64,000 bases of DNA, taken from Liolophura sinensis. Taxonomy: Eukaryota > Mollusca > Polyplacophora > Chitonida > Chitonidae. The notes below the pieces were generated by a model. The model did not search any database. It was given only the letters and a program-made list of their open reading frames with translations, and was not told the origin of the DNA. The DNA lies in the NCBI RefSeq assembly GCF_032854445.1, contig NC_088297.1, forward strand, positions 800,169-864,168. Reading direction: 5' to 3'. Numbering within the stretch: the first letter of the stretch is position 1; each line of letters begins with the position of its first letter. Of this stretch, positions 46,881 through 60,300 are shown in pieces. The translations under genes and the position numbers were made by a program.

Positions 46881-47243
46881 AGATCCACAGTAAATCTTCA
46901 GCCTTTTCAACCAGGAAAGCATTTTGATCAGCAGAATTTATGCATACAATTATTATGAAAATGATGCTAAAAATGATCTGTTTGTGTCATAAAGAGTGCA
47001 AGTTTCATAAAGCAGTGCAAAGTATTTCTCTACACCCCGTAATCTCCTCAGTATGTTTGGGAATATTGCTTACAGGGGTGGTTGAAAAGGTTGGTAAATT
47101 AGGCGTAAATACAAGTGATACCAGATATTAACCCATGGATTATAAACGTGTGAATGTAGTTTTGTCAATAGACGTCCATGCGTCTCAGTCTCCATGGGAC
47201 GTACTGTCCTATCAGTCCATTCTGCAGAGGTCAGCTTATTTCA

Positions 47244-47402
47244 TGCGCATGTAATTTGAAAGCCCCTAACTATTGTCTTAAGCATGTCAAGCGTGTATAA
47301 TGACAGATTTGGACACAATGATGCATGTAATTTGAAAGCCTCCAACTATTGTCTCAAGCATGTCAATTGTGTATAATGACAGATTTTTACACAATGGTGT
47401 AT
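47244..47402. repeat. Two-copy tandem duplication of about 80 bp
   Basis: gcatgtaatttgaaagccyc recurs with its following sequence about 80 bp later, with several substitutions. Intergenic. Confidence 0.85.
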
Positions 47403-47527
47403 GGCAAGCAAGTCATTTAGAATGCTTGGAATTGGTATTTTAAAAACATCTTAAATACTTCTTTTTTTTAGTGTATAAGCTCATATTTATTAGGTTACTT
47501 TTTAGCCTTCTGTGTTACACTTTCTGT

Positions 47528-47668
47528 GGGAAAGTTTGTCAACAATCTGTGGATGGTTGTAGGTTTCCCCCAGGGGTCTACCCGTTTTCCTCCCACCATA
47601 ATGCTGGCTGCCGTTGTATAAGTGAAATATTCTTGTGTATGATGTAAAACACCAATGAGATAAATAGC
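47528..47668 (+). mobile_element. SINE family A, 3' half
   Basis: Body tttcccccaggggtctaccc to tail gatgtaaaacaccaatgaga. Confidence 0.88.
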
Positions 47669-47914
47669 TCTACTTTCTGCATCACTGTGCTCTACATCAA
47701 CACATATCTATCAGGTGTGACACAAATGGTGCATACAAATGAGGGACCAAATTTGAGGATGTGCAAGTATTACTTAAAATGTTTTGAATTTTATGAACAC
47801 GAGAATAGTTCAGAAAAAAATTCCAGATGTTAACTGTGAAAAATTAGCAATTTTTTTTTTTTGTACAAGCCCATAATGTTTTGATTTATGCATGCCATAG
47901 AATAATCGGCAGTA

Positions 47915-48678
47915 AATCTTGCCAGCCTTTGACTTGATCATTGGTCAATCATTACCATGTATGTTGTGCCAGCCTTCGACTTGATCATTGGTCAGTCATT
48001 ACCATGTATGTTGTGCCAGCCTTCGACTTGATCATTGGTCAATCATTACCATGTATGTTGTGCCAGCCTTCGACTTGATCATTGGTCAGTCATTATCATG
48101 TATGTTGTGCCAGCCTTCGACTTGATCATTGGTCAGTCATTATCATGTATGTTGTGCCAGCCTTCGACTTGATCATTGGTCAATCATTACCATGTGCATT
48201 GTGCCAGCCTTTGACTTGATCATTGGTCAATTATTACCATGTATGTTGTGCCAGCCTTCGACTTGATCATTGGTCAATCATTACCATGTGCGTTGTGCCA
48301 GCCTTTGACTTGATCATTGGTCAGTCATTACCATGTGCGTTGTGCCAGCCTTCGACTTGATCATTGGTCAGGTATTACCATGTATGTTGTGTCAGCCTTT
48401 GACTTGGTCATTGGTCAATCATTACCATGTTCATTGTGCCAGCCTTTGACTTGATCATTGGTCAATCATTACCATGTATGTTGTGCCAGCCTTCGACTTG
48501 ATCATTGGTCAATCATTACCATGTGCGTTGTGCCAGCCTTTGACTTGATCATTGGTCAGTCATTACCATGTACGTTGTGTCAGCCTTTGACTTGATCATT
48601 GGTCAATCATTACCATGTACATTGTGCCAGCCTTTGACTTGATCATTGGTCAATCATTACCATGTACGTTGTGCCAGC
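47915..48678. repeat. About 46-bp minisatellite, 16 copies
   Basis: The unit is gccagccttygacttgatca then ttggtcaatcattaccatgt and a short variable end. Intergenic. Confidence 0.95.
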
Positions 48679-48679
48679 T

Positions 48680-50271
48680 GATTCTGAACATCTAACGCTG
48701 TCACATCCATTTGAAGTTAGGATGAGTATTGAAACAGTATGTATTTTGTGAGCAGTGCACTTACCACAGAAAATAGACCCATATCGTATATTAGCTACTA
48801 TACCTGTGCATTCATGAATGGCCAAAGATGACATCTATGGGCAGTTAAAACATTCTTTTTTTTTTTTCATGTTTTATATAAAAAAAGTCCAGCTGACAAT
48901 TGATTGGCTGTATAATGAATCAAAGCCTGAATACCAAATGACTGGTAGATGTGCTCAATTTGCAACTTTTTTTAAAATTAAATTATACAATGCAATAACA
49001 TTCCTGGGCAGTGTTTTAAACAGGAAATAAGAAAAGTTACTTTGAACCAAGTTGAAGTCATTGTCTTTGTGAAAGTATAACTGAAAAGGATAGACCTGTT
49101 TATTTGACCCTGTTGAGGAATTGAAACAGTTTGACCCAGTGGCAGGCACAATATGGCAGGAACTGACTGCGTTGACCATGCATGGGAATGGGGTGTTCAC
49201 GAACCTATCAATTTGTTTTCAAAGATTCCTGTATTTAATACACATAAACATAGATGTAATTTTATCCACGATATTGGTTTAACTGGAATTTTGTTTTATT
49301 TCCACGTATAACACTGGATGGCCCAAATTATCATAATAGTATTACTTGTATGTAAATAGTTAATTGTTAAAATATTATCTGGATTATTTATTGCCTTGGC
49401 TGTAAAGGCCTAAAGGCCAACGCTAAAAACAATTCAAAATATGGAAACTGAAAACCCATCTTTTTGTTCTGTCCAACCTTGATATTTTGACGATTTTTCC
49501 TGTTTTTCAAGGCTTTCTGGTCATGTAACTGTCTTCAACAGGAAATAGTTGCTGGGACAGCCCACATTTCCTACGGATTAGACATTTTCAATTTTATTTT
49601 TATACCCTCTGACGACATTTGAAGCAGATTTATTCTTCCCGTAAAACAAGAATGTAAAGTGGTGTGGCCACAGACACTGGTATCAGAGTTATCTCCCCTT
49701 CCTTTTAACCACCGCTGCAAATGTACCAACTTAGTGTAAAAGATATCTTGACTGAAAGGAAAGGGCCAGGCAACTCTGATACAAGTGGCAGTGATAAATC
49801 ACGAACAGTCTGAGAAATAATAGGTGCCTGTACTTGATGAAGGTGCAGTATGAATGAATCGGTGTGCCGTCAACCAATTTTGTTGCCCTGATTTTCATGC
49901 AAGTACTGGCAGATTTAAATTTTCTTCAGTTTGTTGGTTGGTTTGTTGATTTATTGGACAATGCAGCCTTCAGGCAATAAACGCCAGAATGGAGCTAATT
50001 TTTCTTGTTTATCTAAGGTTGACTTTTACACGACATATTTGTCAAAGAACAATTCTGTGATATGTTTATTATTTATTATTTCTTTAATTTTACACAATAA
50101 AATTTTTTTTCACAGGTACTTGCTTGAATAGATGTTGAAAACTTTACCACATATTTTCATTCATGTTACTCAAGAAATTTCCTCCGTCCATTTACCCGTC
50201 ATGCCAGTGGAGCCAATTAAGTGTGTTCGACATAAATTTGATAAAATATGCATGCAGCTTAATATTGTACA

Positions 50272-50272
<1 letters not shown>
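48680..50272. other. Intergenic, no gene seen
   Basis: AT-rich, with only the 49671 hairpin element. Open frames are short and without pattern. Confidence 0.5.
49671..49793. mobile_element. Hairpin element, intergenic
   Basis: cactggtatcagagttatct and ccccttccttt pair imperfectly with aaaggaaagggccaggcaac and tctgatacaagtg. Confidence 0.55.

Positions 50273-50326
<54 letters not shown>
50273..50326. repeat. (TA)n microsatellite
   Basis: About 26 uninterrupted TA steps in the intergenic region. Confidence 0.97.
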
Positions 50327-50328
<2 letters not shown>

Positions 50329-51015
50329 GTCTTCAAACCTTTTTTTGGGGCCTAGAATGCTGTACGCTTACCGAATTAAAGCTCTTTTAAAAAGGTAGGT
50401 GTCATGAAAATGTCCCATGTTTCCTGGTATCTTATGTTTTTGCCTCTGTGCATGTCCCCCAGTAGAGCAAATTACCTGTAATTTGTGACATGTAGTTCGT
50501 ATGGATAGTTTATTAGTATTTTACAGGTATGTTAATTGTAGTCCCAATTAAAACACTGTACCACTTATTTTTTAATTAAAGTATTTGTATACCAATATTA
50601 AGAAATGTTAGTTGACCTTATGATTTCTACCAATGCAACACCAATTTTAGTTTTTACTTTATGGAGGAATCAACACTAAAAATTTAAATTCAAAAAGAAA
50701 AAAAAGCACTTTTTTATTTCTTCCCAGGTTTTCCTGTTTTTGAAGCCTTTCCAATCATGTATTTACCAAATGCATCTTAAACAAGAAAAATTGTGGGGAC
50801 AGTCCACATTTTTGAACATTTTTAAGTTTTAATGCATTCAGCCCATAAAATTTAATCAAAAATTGTAAACGGTGTGTCTTGATTAGTTGTGGGCTGTTGC
50901 CTGACGATTTATGAGTACATGTACTGTTTGTACATATGAAATGAAGGGTATCAATGAAATGTCAGCCAATTTCATTTATGTTATTGACGTTTATGCCATA
51001 CCCCAGAATGTTTCG
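50327..51015. other. Intergenic, no gene seen
   Basis: AT-rich. Bases 50690-50830 resemble 49440-49620 (cctgtttttsaagsctttcy, ggacagyccacattt), so this is probably a diverged dispersed repeat. Confidence 0.45.
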
Positions 51016-51283
51016 ATTCTGTGACAGTGTCCTTTTTGGGTCATGCCAAAGACTTTAAAAATGGAACTTGCTGCTCCCTTGCTTGTCACTCAGCAGTCAC
51101 GGGAGTGAGAGATTAGAGCAAAGAAACATGATTGGTTGGGCTGGTGTCAGTATAATGTAACTGGGTGAGGTGTCATGTCTGGTGTCTTCAGCATAATACT
51201 TTAGTTGCTCTGCCTTCTATTGACTCCGCCTCCTCATGTGATTGAAAAATTGAGTATGATTTCAACCCCCAGCATATATAGGT
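51016..51283 (+). mobile_element. SINE family B, head missing
   Basis: Body ctgctcccttgcttgtcact and tggttgggctggtgtcagta match the copy at 37781. Confidence 0.8.
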
Positions 51284-51289
51284 ACATCT

Positions 51290-51700
51290 ACAAACAGTGG
51301 TCAGGTTTAATCTGTTGGTGGAGGAAACCTGCATGCCAGGAATAGACTACATATTGTCTATCACTAGATAGACAAAGTTCCCGACTTCATGACACAGTAA
51401 AGGAAACCTCAAGTGCCAGGTATATACTACATATTGTCTGTATCATTAGGTAGACAAACTTCCTGATTTATTGACACAATGGAGGAAATCCAAGTGCCAG
51501 GAATAGACTACATATTGTCTATCATTAGATAGACAAACCTAAAGTGCCAGGTATATACTACGTATTGTCTATATCGTTAGGTAGACAAACTTCCTGACTT
51601 CATGATACAGTGGAGGAAACCCGAGTGCCAGGAATAGACTACATATTGTCTATCGTTAGGTAGACAAACTTCCTGACTTAATGACGCAGCGCCAGCCAGA
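51290..51700. repeat. Irregular tandem repeat with internal inverted symmetry
   Basis: Units carry gtgccaggaatagactacat and attgtctatcattagatagacaa. The latter contains tgtctatc...gatagaca, a small palindrome repeated in every unit. About seven units, intergenic. Confidence 0.8.
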
Positions 51701-52079
51701 AGAGCTGAACCCGAACACACCTCAATGATTAAACAGCCTTTCAGTCACAGCATGCAAGTGCCTTGAAGTTCTGAACCAGAGCGATCCATTACCAGTTGTT
51801 TGGTGTGAGGCTCCTGGGTCATTGTGCTGCACTAGCATGCTATCTACTAGACTATGGAGGCCTTAGCTGGTACTGAATTTAAACACCCATTGTGTAATTT
51901 GGAGATCAGCATCTTGGGCACCAGGAGCCAATTCCACAAAGCCAGTTTTGACCTGAAAGAGCTTATTTTTGTGCCCTGTAAATTAAAATTTTGACCACCT
52001 CATAACTGGTATCGAAAGACAAATGTGTCAAAATTTCGTCTTCCATTATCAAAAACTAAACACTGTTACAACGTTTTAA

Positions 52080-52212
52080 GATTTGACTTAAGTCAGAAAG
52101 GTTGGCTTCACAGAAAGCATAATTTTATCAGTCAGCACAGAATAACGCCTTCTGAATATGCTGGAGTAAACATCTTGCAAACATGTGAAAAGGTGAAAAA
52201 GGAATTACAGTA
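52080..52212. mobile_element. MITE-like element, family 2, right part
   Basis: ggcttcacagaaagcataat, gccttctgaatatgctggag and acatgtgaaaaggtgaaa. The left end is missing. Confidence 0.65.
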
Positions 52213-52564
52213 TGCACATTTTGTTAGAGCCATGCACTTATTCCTCCTGATCATTTTCACCAAGTTAACCAGTTACTAAATTCCACATGTACATCCCAGA
52301 GCGGTTAAGGTTACTAGAAAATGCTTTACATTGTCACAGGTTATGAATTAATATGCAGGCTTGTAAGCAATTTTTAGCTGTATGCCACCTCATTGTAGGC
52401 GTATGCACATGTGTGCTGCCTCACTGAAAGTGGTGTGCTGATTAAGAGTGGAGGAAATGAGGCCACTCACCCACTGGCTAAGAATATACCCAACAAGAAC
52501 ACGACATAATTACTTGTCATTTTCGCCAAAAAATGAAGTAATCAACAAATCAGCAATAAGAATG

Positions 52565-52772
52565 ATTTATGTATTTATCTGATTTGTGTTTTACATTGTA
52601 TTCAAGAATATTTCACTTATACGACTGCAGCCATTATTGTTGTGAGAGGAAACCGGGGAAGAAACCCAGGACCTTTGGCAAGTTACTGCCAGACTTTCCC
52701 AAGTAAGACCAAAGAGGAAGCCAGCATGAGCTGGATCGCATTGGTGAGAGGCTCCTGGGTCATTGCGCCGTG
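52565..52772 (-). mobile_element. SINE family A, diverged
   Basis: Tail tatttatctgatttgtgttt, body with deletions, and part of the head. Confidence 0.85.
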
Positions 52773-53159
52773 AGTCATTTCTACAGCCTCACTTTATAAT
52801 AGTCATTTTCTTTTATACATATTTTATTCATTTTATTTGCACTTCTGCTTAAAAATTGAATGCCCTATACGTACAATTTACATACCATTTTATATAAAAG
52901 CAAAACGTCCACAGTTGATAAACACGTATATATGAGAAAAATCTGTTTTGCACAGCATGCTGGATATGGCGTTTCTTGTTACAGTCCTGTATTCATATTT
53001 ATTTCATTTATTTATCTTTATTTATACAGCAGGTCAAATGTCAGAATTTCATTCACTGAGATGTGTTATTTCACACGTTAAATATCACTTTTACTCTTGC
53101 ATTTCGACGTTCCACACCAAGATGCCATGACGGATCAAAAAAGAAAGATTTATGGTATT

Positions 53160-53376
53160 AAATTTATTTATTTATTTGATTGGTGTTTTACGCTGTACTC
53201 AAGAATATTTCACTTCTACGACGGCGGCCATTATGGTGGGATTAAACCGGGTTCTGCCCGGGGGAAACCCACAATCATCCGCAGGTTGCTGGCAGACCTT
53301 CCCACGTACGGCCGGAGAGGAAGCCAGCATGAGCTGGACTTGAACTCACAGCGACCGCATTGGTGAGAGGCTCCTG
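53160..53376 (-). mobile_element. SINE family A, near complete, little diverged
   Basis: Tail, gacggcggccattatggtgg body, and a head beginning gaccgcattggtgagaggct. Confidence 0.93.
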
Positions 53377-53715
53377 TTCATGGTATTCAAGCTTCACTGT
53401 GTAATACTGTATTCTGTGTGTATGTACCTGGCTGAAAACATCAAATTTTGAACTTCATCTGCGTTTTTCAACCAAATGGTTCATAACAGTTTCCAAACCT
53501 CATGACATGTCCATCATGGCACACTGAATAAAAGGTGGGTTGATTGAAATACACACTGTCATCCTTATTCAAACTCTTTACAGTAGAGCAGTTTTTCAAA
53601 TAGTGTTGACAAGAAAAAAACAATACATGTGAAAATGTGTATGAAAAAAGGGGCATGAGTTGTTCTCAATAGGCTCCTGCTCAACCGGCAGAGACAAAAA
53701 GTGAGCCCCTGATCC

Positions 53716-53918
53716 TCAAACTTCTCGCATATGAGAAAAATCAGTGAGAACAATTTGCAATTCATGTGCACTTTCAATTTGATTTTGGAGACAAAACTAC
53801 ATTGGTTTGACTGGTCAATATCAGGACTTCACAAAAAGTATAATTTTATCTACACAGAATAATGTCTTCTGAATATGCTGGAATGAACACCTTGTAAACA
53901 TCTGAAGAGGTTGAAGAA
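53716..53918. mobile_element. MITE-like element, family 2, second copy
   Basis: Ends cctcaaacttctcgcatatg and atctgaagaggttgaag; interior as at 18500. Confidence 0.72.
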
Positions 53919-54476
53919 TTACAATAAGTGGATCTGTGAACAAAGTTTACTGACAAACTGAAACAATGTGACCTGAAATATCGGTTTATAAACATCAAAC
54001 AGCTTCAAAAGGACACATACTGGTACATATGGCATTAAAAAATAAATATTTCCATATACATGTATTTGCAAACATAACAACAAAGAGTTGTAGTACACAT
54101 GTTGACCACTTTAAATTTTCTCCTAGCACTGTTCATTCTGTACATACATATACATACACATACAAGCACCCTAAATGGCCTGAAATTTTCGCCCACGAAA
54201 GTGCATTTTTAAGAGGCAAATAAATTTCACAAAATATCACTTTTAATGGTGAAACGTATGATTTTCCAGTAGAATATCATCCCATGTTCTAAGCAAACCT
54301 CAAAACATCTTTGTAAAATCAACACATCTCTCCGAATCAGGAAAAATGGGCAAGTTTAGTCGTGGACGAAATTCATGGTGATTCAGGTCATTACAAAGGT
54401 TATGTCCCTTTGTTGTGAGCTTACAGCACTAACAGATGAAAGGGCAAACCTGGAAATAAGCAGCAGGACAAAAATA

Positions 54477-54739
54477 ATATTTATTTATTTATCTGACTTG
54501 AGTTTTACAGCGTACTTAAGAATATTTCAATTATACGAAGGAGGCCAGCATTATGGTGAAAGCAAAACAGGCAGAGCCCGGGGAAAACCCACAACCATCC
54601 GCAGGTTGCTGACAGACCTTCCCACGTAAGGCTGGAGACGAAGCCAGCATGAACTGGACTTGAACTCACAGCGAGGACGCATTGGTGAGAGGCTCCCGGA
54701 TCATTACGCTGCGCTAGCGCGCTAACCAACTGAGCCGAC
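54477..54739 (-). mobile_element. SINE family A, full length
   Basis: Tail to complete head (gctgcgctagcgcgctaacc, aactgagcc). It lies 270 bp downstream of ECHDC3. Confidence 0.94.
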
Positions 54740-54953
54740 AAAAATCATATTCTTCAGCGAATCGTGCTTTAACAAGGGTCAACTGTTTGGTACAGGCCAA
54801 AATTGGTGCCATGCAACAATGTAACATTGAAATTTGTTTTGATAAACGTGAAATTTGCCTCCATCTGCTGCACAATCTTTTAAATAAGTCCTACGCTCAA
54901 AGCAGGAACATGCGAGCTCAGCAATAGCAGTCATGCAAAATCATCTTGTGCTT

Positions 54954-54959
54954 TTTATT
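54954..54959 (-). promoter_or_regulatory. Candidate polyadenylation signal of ECHDC3
   Basis: AATAAA on the minus strand, about 50 bases after the stop codon. It would give a very short 3' untranslated region, so a later signal may be used. Confidence 0.3.
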
Positions 54960-55010
54960 ATTAATTCGATTTCAGATATTAACAAGAAAAAAAAATCATA
55001 TCACGACCAA

Positions 55011-57293
55011 TCAATGGACTCGTTGGCTATCATGTGACCAAGATGGCTTCCTCTTCTCCACAAATGCCTTGATCCCTTCTTGTCCATCGCCAAAAGTCAG
55101 ATTTTCCACCATTACCTTTTCTGTGAACCTGAAGATTAATGTATCAATGATTAGGGATTAACTCCTGAAGATGGAGAAACGATCCGACTTCATGGTATAA
55201 AAAATTTGTACACATACACAGACATTTAGTTATAACAAATACACACTTCCTACAGGACACAAACTGGTCTGGAACAGTTGTCTGATATCTACTTGAAATT
55301 TCAGCTTTGATTACTTAGTAATCTTCAGATTATGTAGCAGATGATGTATAGTTCTTACACATTATTCAGCAAGCAATAATTATGTGTCATGAAAATCAAA
55401 CTGCAATCAATCACACTACCTCTTCTTCTCTATTAAGTAAACCTGTTCAGTCGATCAGCCAATGTAGAGACGGATCACTCGCAGTAGAGAGATATTACCC
55501 CACCGTGGACAGGGCTCACCCACAGTAGAGAGGGGTCAGCAACAGTAAGGAGAGGTCACCCACTGTAGAGAGGGATCACCAACATTAGAGAGGGATCACT
55601 CACAGTACAGAGGGATCACCAACACTAGAGAGAAATCACTACAGCTGAGAGGGATCACCACAGCTGAGAGGGATCACCCACATTAGAGAGCGATCACCAC
55701 CACTAGAGAGGGGTCAAACAGTAGAGAGGGGTCAAACACAGTGGAGAGGGATCAACACAGCTGAGAGGGATCACCACAGCTGAGAGGGATCACCCACATT
55801 AGAGAGCGATCACCACCACTAGAGAGGGGTCAAACAGTAGAGAGGGGTCAAACACAGTGGAGAGGGATCAACACAGCTGAGAGGGATCACCACAATAGAG
55901 AGGGATCAACCACAATAGAGAGGGATCACCCACTGTGGAGAGGGATCAGCAACAGTAAGGAGAGGTCACCCACTGTACAGGTGGATCACCTGTCATGGAC
56001 AGCATTACTTGTGGCCTTACTTTACACTGTTCACGAATATGAAATATCACATTAAAATATGTGATAGTACACAGGGTTCACACACAATACACAGAGGTCA
56101 CACATAGTAAAAAGGGATCACCCACAGTTGGGAGGGGGTCATCCACAGTTGGGAGGGGGTCATCCACTGTAGAGAGGGATCACTCACAGACATGGCATTA
56201 GGCAAGGATCATAACACCCACCTTAGACAGAGATCACCTACCACAGACAGGGATCATCCACAGCAGATGGGGATCACACATGGTCACAGACAGCACTACT
56301 CATGGTATTAAGCAAGGTTCATAACACCCACCTTAGACAGAGATCACCTACCACAGACAGGGACCACCCACAGCAGATGGCATTAATTTCATAAATTCAA
56401 TATGAAATAGTCACATTAAATATACAATATTATTACGAAAAAAAGGATGTTATTTCCAGGTTTTACGCTCCTTCAGAAAGATCAAGTTCAGATCCCTAGT
56501 TGATGACATACTTATACGCTGAAAATTTGTCCATGTTGATCTGTTTGTAGTAGGCTTCCTTCCCCAGAGCTATCACAGACTTACTGAAAGTGCAAATCTT
56601 AGCGGCCAGCTTCTCTGTCTGAAAATGGAAATGTACAGTACAAGAAATAAAACACCCTAGGCTGTTGTCTGTCTAGATGCTGTTGTGATAGATAAACTGT
56701 CCTACACATAAGATGGGAGTATTTACATCCCGGATGCCATGAATATGCATTTATTATATAGCTGTGAACATGAACCAATGAAATCTGTCAGATTGTACCA
56801 CCTGATTTTTTGCATATTATATTGTAGCAAAGGGAGCTAACTTAATAAGTCAAAAGCATTTGGAGGAGCTTCAGAGTTTATCATTTTGTTCTTCTGTGAA
56901 CACTGATGATGAAATGCTGAGAAAGGGATATTACACAAAATACTGAAGTGAAGACCAAAAATGACTTAGATACAGTGTGTATTTCCCCACAAGAACAGAG
57001 AGATCAAAAACTTCTTCCAGGCCAGCAGAATCAGTATGTGTATCTCTGATCGTTATTTGTATCGGAGGTGAAATTCCTTGGACTAGTTGACAAGCCATAC
57101 AATAAACAAGTCACTGTGAAGCATGTGTCTGTCCATAATGTACAAAACACATCAAAATAACCTAACAGTACAAAATGGCTAACTTAAAAGAAAAAAAAAA
57201 TCCCATTAAAATAAAGTATTATATTATGCCATCACCTTCGATTTTTTTGGATTTTTTAAGAATTGGTTTGCCTGTAAAACACAAAATACAATT

Positions 57294-57330
<37 letters not shown>

Positions 57331-60300
57331 AACATGCGCTGTGTCTGTGGAATCTGTGGAGGGTTAAGGGACATACTCACCTCCTCCTCAATCTTATCCT
57401 CTGGTACAACCCGACTGATCAGACCATGACGCACAGCATCTGTAACAAAAATCACAGAACATTTCACTCATACGACGGCGGCCAGCATTATGGTGGGTGG
57501 AAACCGGGCAGAACCTGGGGGAAACCCATGACCATCTGCAGGTAGCTGACAGAGCTTCCCACATATGGCCGGAGAGAAAGCCAGCATGAGCTGGACTTGA
57601 ACTCACAGCGACTGCATTGGTGAGAGATTCCTGGGTCATTACGCTGCGCTAGCGCGCTAACCAACTGAGCCACGGAGGCCCCCTTCAAGGCAAAGAAGAC
57701 ACGAACGTAAAATATACGTCAGTTGAAAAACCAAATAATACTGTCCATAAAACAGAGGGATTTGCTTTTTTTTTAGAATTTTTCAAACCTAGTTAAATGC
57801 AACTGAAACACTGGATTCTATGGTGGTCTTTTCTGATGGGACCAGTGACGTCACATGTTTGTGTTACTTAACACACGCAGGGCCTACGCTGCTATATTCC
57901 ATCATTTAAAATGCACACATGTGTACATGTACATGTAAATCCTTGAATACACTTGCCACGTGGACCTTGAACTGAATTATTTGAAGCAAAAGACAAGGAC
58001 ACGACGTCAATGAAACCTTCTGGGTCATGACACACCACCCTACAATCTAAGGTTTTAAAACTGGCAATTTTACTCTCATTGAATCATCAAAAAATATGTA
58101 AATAAGTAAGTCCACAGTGTCCTGGACAGTTTTTTAATGGTTTATTTAATGTCTTTAATCCTGGTGAAACTGCAAATCAAGAGTTTTCCATTACTCTTCA
58201 CAAACAGGCTATGCCGACATAAACACCAGCTGAATTTCTGCTGCTATTTTCGAGTAGTCCAAATAATTAGACTTTACTAAATACTAGCCTTGTCTGATGT
58301 CTTAAATAGAAACACTGGTATTACATATCACACTATTTTTTGTCCACATTTGAGTTAAACAAAATGCAACTCACTCTATACATGCCTTTGTCCACACAAA
58401 CACAAAATTCTTCCACTCTGATGGGTTTTTGAGGTAAAAATATAACAGGATATCTGATACTAGTGTTTCTATTTATGAATCAGTATGACAAATCTTGTCA
58501 AATTTATGAAGTGTTATGATCCAAATATTTTGAGTTTCAAGAGGTTCATCTGCTATAAAAGGTGACTCATTACCTATCCTATCTGTACAATGTACCTTGA
58601 GCAGAAATTGGTTCCCCTGTGAACAACATTTCCATGGCAACCTTGGAAGGCACAGACCGTGCCACTGCAACCGCGGGTGTGGAACAGAACAGTCCAACAT
58701 TTACACTGTAACAGGTGAAAACAGAAATATATCAGTGCATGCTAACACATGACAATTACATTACACTTTGAAATGCGTACAAACCATCACTATATTTAAT
58801 ACTTTCCATAAAAAAAAACAACAGTGGCTTTAATTTGAATGGAAACAACAATTATACATACCCATTTATTTTCAAATATTTTCTACGTCTTGTAGACTGA
58901 ATCTGTAAGAGTGGAGCTTACCCTGGTGTTGCAAATCTAGAAGATTCTGTTGCCAGAGCGATATCACAGCTTGCAACCAACTGACAGCCTGCTGCTGTGG
59001 CCAGACCTACAGAACAAAGTTGACACATAAGTGCCGCAGGTTCAAATCCAGCTCTGGCCCTATTCAGCAGTTTTAAGTCTGGAGGTCTGTCAGGTACCTG
59101 GTCAGGGACAGGGTTTTACTCTGGCATTCTGATGCATTCTTCCACCCAGAAACCTGATCATCATAAGGTGAAATATTCTTAACTAAGGCATTAAACATTA
59201 AATATTGAACTAAATCAAATATTAAATAAACGTGAAGATATGACTGTTAGCCCTCCGCCTTTTTCTGGTACAGAACATCTGCTGACCTGCGGTGTGAAGC
59301 TGATTTGATTTATTTGATTGCTCTTATATGCTGTACTCAAGAATATTTCACTTATACGATGGCAGCCAGCATTATAGCGAGAGGAAACCAAGCAAAGCCA
59401 CAACGGACCTTCCCATGTACATTTCAAAAACTAAAGAATCTGGCAAACGCTATTATTTTAGGAGCAGTGTTATAGTGGAGGAGTGTACAAGTAACTCGTG
59501 GGGTTGATTTAAATTTTCCTCTATACAAGTATGCTACACATGTATGCTGCACACATATGCTACACACATGTATGCTACACACATGTATGCTACACACAGG
59601 TGTGCTGCACAGGTATGATATACATCCAGGCTACACCTGTACGCAACATACGTACATTACACACGTACCAGTTACACATAAGCTACATACGTACATGACA
59701 TGCGTACCCTTTACACATAAGCTACACACGTACGTTACACAGGTACCCTTTACACATAAGCTACACACGTACGTTACACAGGTACCCTTTACACATAAGC
59801 TACACATGTACGTTACACACGTACCCTTCACACATAAGCTACATGCATACATTACACACATACCCTTTACACATAAGCTACACACGTACGTTACACAGGT
59901 ACCCTTTACACATAAGCTACACACGTACCCATTACACATAAGCTACACGTACCCTTTACACATAAGCTACACACGCACGTTACACACGTACCTTTTACGC
60001 ATAAGCTACACATGTACCCTTTTCACATAAGCTACACATGTACGCTGCACGCGTACCCTTTACACATCAGCTACGTACGCACGCTACACACGTACCCTTT
60101 ACACATAAGCTACAAACGTACGCTACACACATACCCTTTACACATAAGCTACACATGTACTCTACACACGTACCCTTTACACATAAGCTAAACACATACC
60201 CTTTACACATAAGCTACACACGTACCCTTTACACATAAGCTACACACGTACGCTACACACATACCCTTTACACATAAGCTACACACGTACCCTTTACACA

